Of a DNA stretch of 64,000 bases, positions 18,637 through 26,067 are shown in pieces; position 1 is the first letter of the stretch, and every line of letters begins with the position of its first letter. The DNA comes from a virus. Location of the stretch: positions 1 through 64,000 of IMG/VR virus record IMGVR_UViG_3300002835_000015; one strand, 5' to 3'. The notes under the pieces were generated by a model. The model saw only the letters and a program-made list of their open reading frames with translations. It had not been told where the DNA came from and did not search any database. The position numbers and the translations under genes were made by a program.

Positions 18637-19194
18637 ATGGGAAAACCATTTAACCCATGCTTCAAGAATCCATCTCCATATATTGTATATACTCAGCCGG
18701 GATTAACAACTCTACCGCCACAAGCAGAAGATTTTTTTGCACTGTCAGATTCTTATCATGAATGTGTTCAAGTTTCAGACAGCAAAATTAGAAATTTTCA
18801 CGAAAAATCTGATACTTTAACTTCTACATCAATAAAAGTTTCTGATATAAGTATTAATGATTTTGGATGTGATGATTTCTATTTGTCTGTGTCTGGTGTA
18901 AATAATGACTTTTTCAAAATAAATAACAATAAGTTATATTTTGACTATCTTTATTCAACAAAAAATAAATATGAAGCTTATGTAAATACTGTCAATATAA
19001 ATGGAGAACTCTTAAATTCAACTTTATTTACTCTGAATGTAGAACCCCCCTGTTATTATTGTGTAGATTTATACGATGGTTATTATTGTGTTGATGTAGA
19101 TGGATACTACTGTGTAGAAATAGATGATGGTTATTACTGCGTAGAAACCCCCAACCCAGATCCTTACTACTGTGTAAGAATCAAAGATTCTTAA
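18637..19194 (+). CDS. Protein with C-terminal YYCV tandem repeats
   Basis: A 185-residue protein. Residues about 55-135 look like a cadherin-like beta-sandwich (SDISINDFGCDDFYLSVSG, then LYFDYLYSTKNKYEAYVNTVN), a fold often found in adhesins. From residue 139 onward there are five short repeats of the form (D/P)xYYCV(D/E/R), each with a cysteine. The N-terminus contains PFNPCFKNPSPY. There is no signal peptide. The family as a whole is not recognised. It lies between the YadA-like fibre and the cysteine-motif proteins, 11 bases after one gene and 9 bases before the next, suggesting that these proteins form one accessory tail structure. Cysteine ladders, metal binding or crosslinks are possible but not shown. 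Confidence 0.6.
   Translation: MGKPFNPCFKNPSPYIVYTQPGLTTLPPQAEDFFALSDSYHECVQVSDSKIRNFHEKSDTLTSTSIKVSDISINDFGCDDFYLSVSGVNNDFFKINNNKLYFDYLYSTKNKYEAYVNTVNINGELLNSTLFTLNVEPPCYYCVDLYDGYYCVDVDGYYCVEIDDGYYCVETPNPDPYYCVRIKDS
19051..19182 (+). repeat. YYCV-coding tandem repeat
   Basis: Five imperfect repeats with a TAYTAYTGYGTA core encode YYCV, separated by Asp/Gly/Tyr-rich spacers. The codons differ between copies (TATTAT, TACTAC and TATTAC for the two Tyr; TGT or TGC for Cys), so the repeat is conserved at the protein level more than at the DNA level. Confidence 0.7.
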
Positions 19195-19203
19195 GGAGAA
19201 AAC

Positions 19204-20034
19204 ATGAGAACTTGCATACATAGTTCAGCATATAATCCATCTGTACACACTATACTTGGTGGTCCATATTCATCCACAAGTCAGTGTGAATCTGTGTGTA
19301 GTTCACCGTCTACTACATTACCCCCTATTACAACAACACCCAATCCAAACTTTACATTATTACCTCCAATAGTTCCTTTTATGAATGGAAGTAATTTATT
19401 TAACATTAACAATGTTCCAGTTAGGGTATTTACACAATATGCTCCAGATAATCAAACTTTAGGTTCATATACTGATTTTCCAAGCTTTACGATGGATGCT
19501 AAAAGTAATTATGATTTAATGTCTTTGTTTGCAGATACTGACCCAACTCTACTAACCCCATCTCAAATAAAGCCTTTTAGTGTGAATTCACAAACTTTTG
19601 TGATTGACCGGGGTGGAATAATTAAAGCTAGATTTATTTATGTTGGGTCTAATTCTAGTCAAATCAGTGCTTATTCTCTTACTTCTTACGCTGGTACTAT
19701 TACTAATACTCCTGTATATCCAACTTACTCAAATACTGATAATATACTATCCCCTATTTTTAGCAATAAAAAGATATATAATCCAAATTACTTTACTGTT
19801 ATTGCTCTTATTGAATATGCGTATTATTATTCAACTCCTAATTTATTGACACAGGAAAGAAATTGGACAAATTATCGTTTGTCTCCAGTAGTTATTGGGG
19901 CAAATTCATTTTCAAATGACATAACTACACTCAGTAATAATGTCAGTATAGTTTCCAAACCATTACGTGCCAGATTTGTGAGAAATGACCTTACTAATAC
20001 GTCTGTGAGTAGCTACGGTAACAATTATGCCTAG
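19204..20034 (+). CDS. Cysteine-motif virion-associated protein
   Basis: A 276-residue protein with the start AAGGAGAAAACATG. The N-terminal ~35 residues hold a Cys motif, C-x(n)-VHTILGGPYSSTSQCESVC, which recurs in the next gene (C-x(n)-LHEIVSGPYDEPPCGGLC). A Thr/Pro linker (STTLPPITTTPNP) follows, then about 225 residues of beta-rich sequence with no recognised family. Small C...GPYSS...C...C modules of this kind occur in metagenomic phage proteins, and their role is not established. The last codons overlap the next start by eight bases, indicating coupled translation. It is likely an accessory tail or adhesin subunit, inferred from neighbours and architecture. Confidence 0.6.
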   Translation: MRTCIHSSAYNPSVHTILGGPYSSTSQCESVCSSPSTTLPPITTTPNPNFTLLPPIVPFMNGSNLFNINNVPVRVFTQYAPDNQTLGSYTDFPSFTMDAKSNYDLMSLFADTDPTLLTPSQIKPFSVNSQTFVIDRGGIIKARFIYVGSNSSQISAYSLTSYAGTITNTPVYPTYSNTDNILSPIFSNKKIYNPNYFTVIALIEYAYYYSTPNLLTQERNWTNYRLSPVVIGANSFSNDITTLSNNVSIVSKPLRARFVRNDLTNTSVSSYGNNYA

Positions 20035-21235
20035 TTATGTTTGTTTAAAATCTTCTCAGATTAACCTATCTTTACATGAGATAGTGAGCGGGCCATATGA
20101 TGAGCCACCTTGTGGTGGTTTGTGCTATGAGCCTCCCACAACCACTAACACCACTATACCGCCAACCACAACTGTAGCACCAACTACCACCACGGTAGCA
20201 CCAACTACCACCACGGTAGCACCAACTACCACTACTGTAGCACCAACTACCACTACTGTAGCACCAACTACCACAACTGTAGCACCAACTACCACCACGG
20301 TAGCACCAACTACCACTACTGTAGCACCAACTACCACTACTGTAGCACCAACTACCACAACTGTAGCACCAACTACCACCACGGTAGCACCAACTACCAC
20401 CACGGTAGCACCAACTACCACTACTGTAGCACCAACTACCACTACTGTAGCACCAACTACCACTACTGTAGCACCAACTACCACCACGGTAGCACCAACT
20501 ACCACTACTCCCAATATTACAACTACCCCTCAAGCTACCACAACTCCAGTTGCTACTACTACTGAGCCACCAATTGATCCGTGCGCAATAGCCAAAATGG
20601 CGCAGGTTGGAGTTACGCCAGACGGCAAACCCATATGCTGTGCAATAGGATGGAGTTACGACCCACAAAATGGTTGTTGCCCATCCGAAGGACTATGTGA
20701 GCCTCCATATATTATTTCTAATTTTGCATCTGTAACTTTGCCACAAAATGAACTATTCGGTGCTACCCAAGAGATAACTACAAAAAAAATAATAGAAGAA
20801 ATGATTAATAGCGGTGTTAACATGGTATTAGTTGGTGGATATGCACTGAAGATGTATCATATAAATGATAATCCTAGAGATTTAGATTTTGTTTATGAAG
20901 CATCTGATGAAAACATAAGTAAAATAATAGACATTCTTGTTAACTTTGGATACGAAGAAGAAAATCTTCAAAAGATGTACAAATATAAAGATTCAAGCTT
21001 TAGACTGAAAGTTATTGTGGGCAATGATATGAGTATTGACTTTATATCTAACATTCTTAACGAAATTGATTATTATTCATTAATAAACGGGACAGTCAAG
21101 TGCAATATATTAGATGATATTAATGTAAATCTTATAAGCAAAAATGACTTGTTGAATGCATTTGAAGTTGCCTCCAAGTATAGACCACATAAGTATCAAA
21201 AATTAATTACAATCTTGAAAGATTTGTTAAAATGA
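20027..21235 (+). CDS. Cysteine-motif / TVAPTTT-stalk protein fused to a nucleotidyltransferase
   Basis: A 402-residue mosaic. Residues 1-35 repeat the Cys motif of the preceding gene. Residues about 45-180 are a Thr/Pro stalk with 16 TVAPTTT units. Residues about 185-235 are Cys-rich (VTPDGKPICCAIGW, PQNGCCPSEGLC). Residues about 250-402 look like a nucleotidyltransferase: LVGGYALKMYHI near 270, NPRDLDFVYE near 282-290, and a third acidic strand SIDFISN near 340. This is the hGG, DxD, D pattern of MNT/AbiEii-type enzymes, with all three carboxylates present, so catalytic activity is plausible. The substrate is unknown. A catalytic domain at the end of a structural stalk would be carried by or delivered from the virion if it is assembled. 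The stop overlaps the next start (ATGA). Confidence 0.7.
   Translation: MPSYVCLKSSQINLSLHEIVSGPYDEPPCGGLCYEPPTTTNTTIPPTTTVAPTTTTVAPTTTTVAPTTTTVAPTTTTVAPTTTTVAPTTTTVAPTTTTVAPTTTTVAPTTTTVAPTTTTVAPTTTTVAPTTTTVAPTTTTVAPTTTTVAPTTTTVAPTTTTPNITTTPQATTTPVATTTEPPIDPCAIAKMAQVGVTPDGKPICCAIGWSYDPQNGCCPSEGLCEPPYIISNFASVTLPQNELFGATQEITTKKIIEEMINSGVNMVLVGGYALKMYHINDNPRDLDFVYEASDENISKIIDILVNFGYEEENLQKMYKYKDSSFRLKVIVGNDMSIDFISNILNEIDYYSLINGTVKCNILDDINVNLISKNDLLNAFEVASKYRPHKYQKLITILKDLLK
20174..20509 (+). repeat. 16 copies of a 21-bp tandem repeat (TVAPTTT)
   Basis: Sixteen exact-length units of GTAGCACCAACTACC plus a six-base variable end (ACCACG, ACTACT or ACAACT) fill 336 bp. The ends run CG, CG, CT, CT, AA, CG, CT, CT, AA, CG, CG, CT, CT, CT, CG, CT, so units 2-5 and 6-9 form an 84-bp higher-order duplication. 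Because units are multiples of three, copy-number change would lengthen or shorten the stalk without frameshift. Confidence 0.95.
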
Positions 21236-24200
21236 GCTGTATATGCGGATCAATATCTATTCCGGTTGGAACCAAATACAATAAAAATGGATTTGGACTA
21301 AGAGCTTTGCATAACAGCGGCTTTACGGACTTAGAGTTAGTTCATAGTATTGATTGTGTAGTAAATAATGGAAAGAGATTTGTAACCACCTCTAAAAAGC
21401 AAAACTTTAGTAACAATATTATTGGATTTGAGATATATTGGGGTGATGGATCATTACCACTCATTCAAGATAATGTACAACTTTCTATATATGATTATAT
21501 TACAAATGAAAATTTTGGATTTATAAATATTGCATCATTAAATGAAAATGTTATATTCATACCAGTATTAATTACATCTGGATCTGATAAAAAGTTTGCA
21601 GTATCTGTTAAAAGTTTGTGCAACATTGAAACTCCAGAATGTTGTTCAAATCCAATAATAACTTTAAATCCATCAATTAACACTATTACTGTTCCATGTA
21701 TAACTGAGCGAGGACTTGTATTTCCTACTCCAGTACCAACTACTACTAGCACCAGCACATCCACTAGCACCAGTACATCCACTAGCACCAGTACCTCGAC
21801 TAGCACCAGTACCTCGACTAGCACCAGTACCTCGACTAGCACTTCTACTTCTACTAGTACTAGCACCTCGACTAGCACCACTGCTGTACCCAATTTAAAT
21901 TCTGCAAATTTTAATAGTTGTGCTGATTGGAATATTCTTAATGGTAATGTTACTACTGTTGGAAGTAATGGTCGTTCTAGTTATTATGGTACATTCGACC
22001 AAGGTGGTAATGTGTGGCAGTGGACCGATACACTTGGTAATACGACAGGTCGTTACGGAAATATTAATATTTATCTTCGCGGCGGCAGCTGGAATCTTAA
22101 TGCGTTCTACTTGACATCATCCAGTAGGAACGTGGACGATCCTTATTTCAAGCAAAGCGACATCGGTTTTCGCATTGCAAGCTCCTTCTCTACTCCTAAC
22201 CCTTTAAATTTACCTAATTTTGTTACTATAGCAAATACTGATAATAATAATGATATTACAGGTTATGGAGCTGTAAACTATATTTATAGTATAGGAAAAT
22301 ATACTGTAACCAATTGTGAATATGTTGAGTTTTTGAATGCTGTAGGCACTAATGATACTTATGATATCTACAACTCAGATATGTCAGATGATCCTAGAGG
22401 TGGTATATATAGAAATGGTATTGCTGGTAGTTGGAGGTATAGTTTTAAAACTGATATGGGCAATAAGCCTGCTGTTCATGTTACATGGTTTAATTGTGCA
22501 AGATATTGCAATTGGCTTCATAATGGTAAGTTATCTGGACCTCAAGATAGTACCACAACAGAAAATGGAGCATATCCCCTTAACGGGAGAGTTAACGGAG
22601 ATTCTGTAGCAAAAAATATAAACGCCAAATACCATATTCCCACAGAAAATGAATGGTATAAGGCGGCATACTACAGCCCGATAAAAGGAGGAGTTAATTC
22701 CCCCGGATATTATTCTTACGCCACTCAGAGCGATATTGCTCCAACTTGTGTAACAGCAAATTCTACTGGAGATGGGAGTGCTAGAACTAGCGACTATGTA
22801 TGTCCCACTACAACCACAACTAGCACTTCGACTTCAACTTCTACCAGTACAAGTACCTCTACTAGTACTTCAACCTCAACTAGCACTACTACTACCGTAG
22901 ATCCATCTACATGCACAGATAACTATTTAGTTGGAAAGTATCCATTTACCAACGCCGTAGAGTTTACTACTTCAAGTGGAGCATTATTATTTGATATATA
23001 TCTTGGTGGAACAAACTATCTTGATAATATAAACTATGTAAATAGTACAATATTGCAGCCGTGCAGTAATGTAGGAAATAGATATTATGATACAACTACT
23101 GGTAAGTGGCAAGTTAGTTTAAGACCAATATTAAGAGGCGATACAAACCATCCCCTACATATCACTATGTTTAGCTCCCCTCAAGTATTAACACTACCAG
23201 TGGGTCAAGAACAAGTTAATTATCAATATTTAATCAAAGTTTCTGGAGGCATATTTGAAATTCCAAACAATTTTATCGCACCCCAAATAAATAGTCAAAA
23301 TTATGATATATCTCTGTTCAAACCCACTGATAGTATCGCGGCAGCATTATTATTAAAGACGCAAAGCGATGTTTATGGTTTAAAATTACCACCAAGTGAT
23401 GGCTATTTTGGAAATATTACTAAACCAAATTACTATACAATATCCAAAGTGGTTGGGAATGTGCTTCCCGGTATAAGCGAAAGCACACTGTCTTCATGGA
23501 CAAATAAATTATCTACTGACAATACTAATTCTGGAGTACTTTATTTAAAGTGTTCTTCTCAAGATCCATTTCTATGCTGTTGGGACAATCCTAGTAATAA
23601 TTATTTTTCAAACTCAAGTAGTGATTGCGGTAAAACTTATTATCCACCATACAATCTTTCAAGAACAAATTCTGTTGATGTTCCTCATAATCCATATATA
23701 TATCCAAATGTAATCAATTATGCACCCCCATCAGCATCTGGAAAAATATGCCCTTACGATAGTGACTATCAGCCCGTCAATCTTTCCAATAGAATAAAAA
23801 TTACAATACCTAACGACCCAGTATTTAGCGGTGTATACGTATTTGATAAATTTGGTAGTAATCTAGATTGGAGATTAAATACTACGGATAGTACTACAAA
23901 TCCATATACTATAAGTTTTCAAGAATTTACGCTTGGTGATAGTAAATATAGAGAATACTTCTATGCTGATGGATCAAATCTTTCTTCGACATATGCTTTT
24001 CCCGCCAAATTTCTTATGACACTTCACCTATCTCCAGTAAATGATAGCGTAGTTGGAACTGGACATAGGGCTGCTGTTGGATTCACACTACCCATACGCT
24101 ATAGAAAACCATATCAAGATTGGGTTGTTGTAGATAGAGTATCACATGGAATTTATGGAAATGATAAAAATTATGGCTATATAAATACTGCCGGAAATGA

Positions 24201-24861
24201 TATAGAACTTATTGGTGATGAAGTCTGTAGTGGCATACCAGAGTTTGGTTTTGGTTATAGGGTTTCTGCTCTAGGGTTGGGATGGAATAATGTATCTAGA
24301 TTTATCGGTCCTGACATATTTATAGGATATGAAGGATACTATACAGATCCAACATATCCAGAAGCTCCGTTTTATGAACCAAAGATACCAATGCTAGCAG
24401 ATGTAGAGTTTGTATATTCTTGCCGACCCAATAATTGTTCAAGTTATGTAAGTCTTCCAGATGCTACATACTCTTCAGCAGTATTTAGTGATAACCCATT
24501 ATGCGGGTGTACAATTAGTAACTTTGTTGATTGCAACGGTAATGTTGATAGCGACACTATTTATGACAATATCAATGTATATGCAATATTTAATTCTAAT
24601 GCTGGCTATCAATACTATCGATTTTCTTTAAATAGAATATCTATTCCACCAATATCAGAAACATCTAAAGTTTTAGTATATAGTGTTAATTCTTCTAATA
24701 GTAGTACAGATAATAGAGTCATAAATGCAATATCTCAAACAATACAAAATAATTTTCAATATGGCTCTACTTACCCAGATCCCATAAATATAGATATATA
24801 TTTACAAGCAAATGGTAATAACTTAGATGTATTTATTTATCCCTCAGATGAAGATCAATAA
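21232..24861 (+). CDS. Large tail adhesin with circularly permuted FGE/C-type-lectin domain
   Basis: 1209 residues in a four-base overlap with the upstream gene. Residues 1-170 are a beta-rich N-terminal domain with CIC and ECC motifs. Residues 172-218 are a Thr/Ser linker. Residues about 226-315 match the C-terminal half of formylglycine-generating-enzyme-type domains (YYGTFDQGGNVWQW, then LRGGSW and DIGFRIAS). Residues about 329-522 match the N-terminal half (FVTIAN, GYGAVNYIYSIGKYTVTN, NKPAVHVTWFNCARYCNWLH, IPTENEWYKAAYYSP). The usual order is therefore reversed. A second Thr/Ser linker lies at about 525-556, then about 650 residues of unrecognised, Cys-containing beta-rich sequence. This fold presents variable ligand-binding surfaces in phage adhesins, so receptor binding is more likely than sulfatase modification. 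Confidence 0.75.
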   Translation: MSCICGSISIPVGTKYNKNGFGLRALHNSGFTDLELVHSIDCVVNNGKRFVTTSKKQNFSNNIIGFEIYWGDGSLPLIQDNVQLSIYDYITNENFGFINIASLNENVIFIPVLITSGSDKKFAVSVKSLCNIETPECCSNPIITLNPSINTITVPCITERGLVFPTPVPTTTSTSTSTSTSTSTSTSTSTSTSTSTSTSTSTSTSTSTSTSTSTSTTAVPNLNSANFNSCADWNILNGNVTTVGSNGRSSYYGTFDQGGNVWQWTDTLGNTTGRYGNINIYLRGGSWNLNAFYLTSSSRNVDDPYFKQSDIGFRIASSFSTPNPLNLPNFVTIANTDNNNDITGYGAVNYIYSIGKYTVTNCEYVEFLNAVGTNDTYDIYNSDMSDDPRGGIYRNGIAGSWRYSFKTDMGNKPAVHVTWFNCARYCNWLHNGKLSGPQDSTTTENGAYPLNGRVNGDSVAKNINAKYHIPTENEWYKAAYYSPIKGGVNSPGYYSYATQSDIAPTCVTANSTGDGSARTSDYVCPTTTTTSTSTSTSTSTSTSTSTSTSTSTTTTVDPSTCTDNYLVGKYPFTNAVEFTTSSGALLFDIYLGGTNYLDNINYVNSTILQPCSNVGNRYYDTTTGKWQVSLRPILRGDTNHPLHITMFSSPQVLTLPVGQEQVNYQYLIKVSGGIFEIPNNFIAPQINSQNYDISLFKPTDSIAAALLLKTQSDVYGLKLPPSDGYFGNITKPNYYTISKVVGNVLPGISESTLSSWTNKLSTDNTNSGVLYLKCSSQDPFLCCWDNPSNNYFSNSSSDCGKTYYPPYNLSRTNSVDVPHNPYIYPNVINYAPPSASGKICPYDSDYQPVNLSNRIKITIPNDPVFSGVYVFDKFGSNLDWRLNTTDSTTNPYTISFQEFTLGDSKYREYFYADGSNLSSTYAFPAKFLMTLHLSPVNDSVVGTGHRAAVGFTLPIRYRKPYQDWVVVDRVSHGIYGNDKNYGYINTAGNDIELIGDEVCSGIPEFGFGYRVSALGLGWNNVSRFIGPDIFIGYEGYYTDPTYPEAPFYEPKIPMLADVEFVYSCRPNNCSSYVSLPDATYSSAVFSDNPLCGCTISNFVDCNGNVDSDTIYDNINVYAIFNSNAGYQYYRFSLNRISIPPISETSKVLVYSVNSSNSSTDNRVINAISQTIQNNFQYGSTYPDPINIDIYLQANGNNLDVFIYPSDEDQ
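21745..21834 (+). repeat. Five copies of an 18-bp Thr/Ser-coding repeat
   Basis: Five consecutive 18-bp units (ACTAGCACCAGYACMTCS) encode TSTSTS. The last three are identical. The low-complexity Thr/Ser tract extends to about 21880 and forms the linker before the permuted lectin-like domain. Confidence 0.9.
22020..22195 (+). other. Variable-region-like segment of the lectin-type domain, locally G+C-rich
   Basis: This stretch encodes the C-terminal core of the FGE-type fold, from the end of NVWQWTD through RGGSW to IGFRIASS. By hand count the part from about 22077 is close to half G+C, while the flanks are strongly A+T-rich. It uses codons rare around it (CGC, GGC, GCG, AGC, GAC). In diversity-generating retroelements the variable region sits in this part of the fold. 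No template repeat or reverse transcriptase is visible in the window. Confidence 0.4.
22806..22897 (+). repeat. Second Thr/Ser-coding linker repeat
   Basis: A low-complexity ACN/AGY/TCN tract encodes a TTTTTSTSTST-type linker directly after the permuted domain. Together with the tract at 21745 it brackets that domain on both sides. Confidence 0.85.
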
Positions 24862-24882
24862 TAAATTAGGAAAGGACTAAAC

Positions 24883-25482
24883 ATGATACTACCAAATACA
24901 ATTACTATACAACCACCCCCATACTCAGACAATTCTGGCAGGGTGATTCATCCCCCAGAAGTTCATTTAAATGAACTAAATTTTGTTTTTACTGATAATC
25001 CACTTTATAAAAGAATTTCTGCACAAATCATATCTCTACCGGTAAATATAACTATATGGAGCGGTTCAGATTATGACTTAATAGGCGATTGGACTAAATC
25101 TCAAGCGGAGCAAAAAATATTGACTTTGCTTGGAGATAACCCGGCTTCATACATACGATCTTTGTACGCAAAAACTCTGGAAGAGTACCCCAATCACCCC
25201 GGCACTATTTTGTCTAAAATGATTAAAAGTGTTGGAATTCAGATGACTGATAGTTGTTCATGTAAGGCCCATGCCCTAGAAATGAATGAAAAGAACAATG
25301 ATTGGTGTGAGCAAAATATAGACACTATTGTTGGATGGCTTCGTGAAGAAGCTAGTAGAAGGGGTCTTCCATTTATGGATGCTTTAGGTAAGTTATTAGT
25401 GGGTCGAGCCATTAAAAAGTCTCGCAAATTACTAGCAAATGAGCCGGTCCCAGATAATGACGAAGATCTAGATACTATCTAG
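24883..25482 (+). CDS. Conserved phage protein with CxC...C motif
   Basis: A 199-residue protein with AGGAAAGG upstream. The N-terminal half has the strand-rich segment FVFTDNPLYKRISAQIISLP and NITIWSGSDYD. The C-terminal half is helical, with a cysteine-containing motif SCSCKAHALEMNEKNNDWC followed by WLREEASRRGLPFMDALGKLLV and a basic region. C-x-C-K-x-x-A...WC motifs with a following I-x-x-W/I-L-x-x-EA helix recur in phage and phage-like proteins and may bind zinc, but no function is established. It is the last gene before promoter copy 3, so it closes the second adhesin unit. A host-interaction or structural role is uncertain. Confidence 0.55.
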   Translation: MILPNTITIQPPPYSDNSGRVIHPPEVHLNELNFVFTDNPLYKRISAQIISLPVNITIWSGSDYDLIGDWTKSQAEQKILTLLGDNPASYIRSLYAKTLEEYPNHPGTILSKMIKSVGIQMTDSCSCKAHALEMNEKNNDWCEQNIDTIVGWLREEASRRGLPFMDALGKLLVGRAIKKSRKLLANEPVPDNDEDLDTI

Positions 25483-25502
25483 TTTTAGTGTATATTACAT
25501 AG
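25483..25502 (+). promoter_or_regulatory. Late-promoter-like element, copy 3 (connector/neck unit)
   Basis: TTTTAGTGTATATTACATAG begins at the stop of the preceding gene. The GTGTATA core starts at 25488, 46 bases before the next ATG. It is nearly identical to the copy near 63463 (AGTGTATATTAC) and matches the other copies. Confidence 0.65.
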
Positions 25503-25533
25503 AGAAGCCTAAAAACAAAAACGGGGACTTTTT

Positions 25534-26055
25534 ATGTCTTGGAGAAGCCAGATACCGTTAATGGTCAGGCATTTAATCAATGACCTAGAACCATCTAATT
25601 ACAAATATTCTGATGACAGGATAGAAACATCCGTTCTTGTTAGCGCACAAATGCTAACTATAGAAACAGATTTTCCTAATTCCTATTCTATAGACATTGC
25701 TAATGGTCAACTATCTCCAGATCCCACTATTGGTGATATAAAAGATAACGCATTTATTAATTTAACTGCTTTAAAAACAGCCTGTATTATAGTCGGAAGT
25801 GAGTTAAAGACCGAAGCTTCAAATGCAATCTCTATCAAAGACGGACCCTCTGCTATAGACTTAAGGGGAGTAGCCTCTACCCTGTCAGTTCTATACAGAG
25901 ATCTCTCTGATAAATATGCTAAACTACTACTAGATTACCGTGCTGGTGGTAGCATAGTTGGACATGCTATTCTTGGTCCCTATAGTCCAGCTAGTGACTA
26001 CGTTGTTAGAACCCACGGTGATTATGACTCTAGAGGCGGCTATTTTAGATATTAA
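25534..26055 (+). CDS. Head-tail connector (head completion) protein
   Basis: A 173-residue, mostly helical protein. The N-terminus MSWRSQIPLMVRHLINDLEPSNYKYSDDRIETSVLVSAQML, then YSIDIANGQLSPDPTIGDIKDNAFINLTALKTACIIVGSELKTEA and AIDLRG, matches the pattern of adaptor proteins that bind under the portal (SPP1 gp15/HK97 gp6-like and related T4-like neck proteins). The C-terminus GGSIVGHAILGPYSPASDY is also typical of this group. It is the first gene of the unit that leads to the neck genes, behind promoter copy 3, although three fibre-related genes intervene before the next neck gene. Assembly would add it to the filled head before tail joining. Confidence 0.7.
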   Translation: MSWRSQIPLMVRHLINDLEPSNYKYSDDRIETSVLVSAQMLTIETDFPNSYSIDIANGQLSPDPTIGDIKDNAFINLTALKTACIIVGSELKTEASNAISIKDGPSAIDLRGVASTLSVLYRDLSDKYAKLLLDYRAGGSIVGHAILGPYSPASDYVVRTHGDYDSRGGYFRY

Positions 26056-26067
26056 TGGAGGATTACA

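Noticed and set aside
20174-20509. Regular repeat array considered as a CRISPR
   Set aside because: Units are directly adjacent with no unique spacers and encode an in-frame protein stalk.
20072-20668. Long minus-strand ORFs rich in Gly/Ser/Cys/Trp or Val/Gly over the stalk repeat
   Set aside because: They are antisense readings of the 21-bp repeat, which stays open in several frames because its unit is a multiple of three. No ribosome-binding site or family match.
21895-22805. Active formylglycine-generating enzyme or sulfatase-modifying factor
   Set aside because: The enzyme's cysteine pair cannot be identified with confidence and the domain is permuted within an adhesin. A ligand-binding lectin-type role is more likely.
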